Shown piece after piece: positions 63,795 through 64,000 of a DNA stretch of 64,000 nucleotides. The notes beneath the pieces were generated by a model. The model saw nothing but the letters and a program-made list of their open reading frames with translations, did not search any database and had not been told where the DNA came from. The translations under genes were made by a program, and so were the position numbers. The first letter of the stretch is position 1. Each line of letters begins with the position of its first letter. The stretch comes from Azorinus chamasolen (Eukaryota > Mollusca > Bivalvia > Cardiida > Solecurtidae): NCBI GenBank assembly GCA_963576725.1, contig OY755237.1, forward strand, positions 66,312,269-66,376,268, read 5' to 3'.

Positions 63795-64000
63795 AATGCT
63801 AGCCTATTTGACATCAAATTCGCTGTCGCTGTGAGAAGCAAATCGTTTCGCCATTGCTAACATTTGACAGAAGATGCCGTAAAACCATTTCCGTGTTTGC
63901 AGAACTAGATCTAGAGTCGAATGGTCAAAATTTAGAACGAACACATAAGCTTCGTCTTTTAATATCTTATCAACTTTTGTGGAGTGAATATATCTGAATT

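Overview
This is an AT-rich eukaryotic intergenic or intronic window in which I find no convincing host gene. It is packed with short non-autonomous DNA transposons (MITEs), tandem repeats, one broken LINE and one tRNA-derived SINE. The repeat landscape (dense hairpin MITEs, a tRNA-SINE, long (TA)n, (TATTC)n and (GA)n tracts) suggests an invertebrate, most likely a bivalve mollusc. That guess rests on genome style and not on a diagnostic gene. No bacterial operon, CRISPR array or rRNA is visible. Almost all open frames in the window are short random frames, MITE interiors or microsatellites.

The MITEs fall into two groups; family letters here are local labels. Group 1 has TTAA target duplications and ends in TTAACCC...GGGTTAA, as in piggyBac-like elements. 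It contains families A (ends CTTTACTCCAT), B (CTTTCCCTCAT / ACAGGGAAAG), C (ATTCCCTCAT, core with GCATTTGCTCC), D (core CGCCGAGTAACTCGGCG), E (CTTTCGGCGCC) and F (CTTCGCTTGCT). Group 2 has TA duplications and CAGT...ACTG ends, as in the Tc1/mariner/pogo superfamily. It contains G (CAGTAAAACCTCTCTATAAC), H (CTCTCTAAACCGGAC), I (CAGTAGAACCTGTCCTAAGC), J (CAGTAAAACCCCGCTAATGC), K (CTCGAACTTC), L (CAGTGCTCCCTCTCTACAAC) and N (CTCGATTAATCG). Most copies carry a large central palindrome. In A, B, C, F, G, H, I and N its apex is a variant of GCTCC-N(2-4)-GGAGC, although the ends belong to two different superfamilies.

Region by region: 1-3,500 holds F, D, A and B copies. 3,540-4,219 is a structured, promoter-like block (candidate solo LTR) with three related hairpins sharing a TGYCG loop. 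4,219-21,600 is a MITE field with two (TA)n tracts. 21,800-24,410 holds diverged tandem repeats and a triplicated ~400-450 bp unit between two halves of a minisatellite. 25,635-26,100 is a TATTN pentanucleotide array. 26,500-47,400 is another MITE field with many nested insertions. 47,760-48,210 holds a ~44 bp repeat and (AAT)n. 48,530-48,660 is a foldback element. 48,930-51,690 is a minus-strand LINE remnant. 52,200-57,160 holds MITEs and a SINE. 57,260-57,730 is a MITE whose end has become a 30 bp minisatellite. 58,541-58,945 is a (GA)/(GACA) tract. 59,130-61,050 is a segmental tandem array. 61,500-64,000 holds I, A and D copies.

The strongest observations are: (1) TTAA elements sitting exactly at TTAA sites inside TA elements, at least five times, and the reverse for TA elements; (2) matched substitutions in the two arms of individual hairpins, implying arm-to-arm correction or selection for a paired RNA; (3) the shared hairpin apex across unrelated end types; (4) the triple TGYCG hairpin block at 3,865-3,996. 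All coordinates and families were read by eye, without alignment software.
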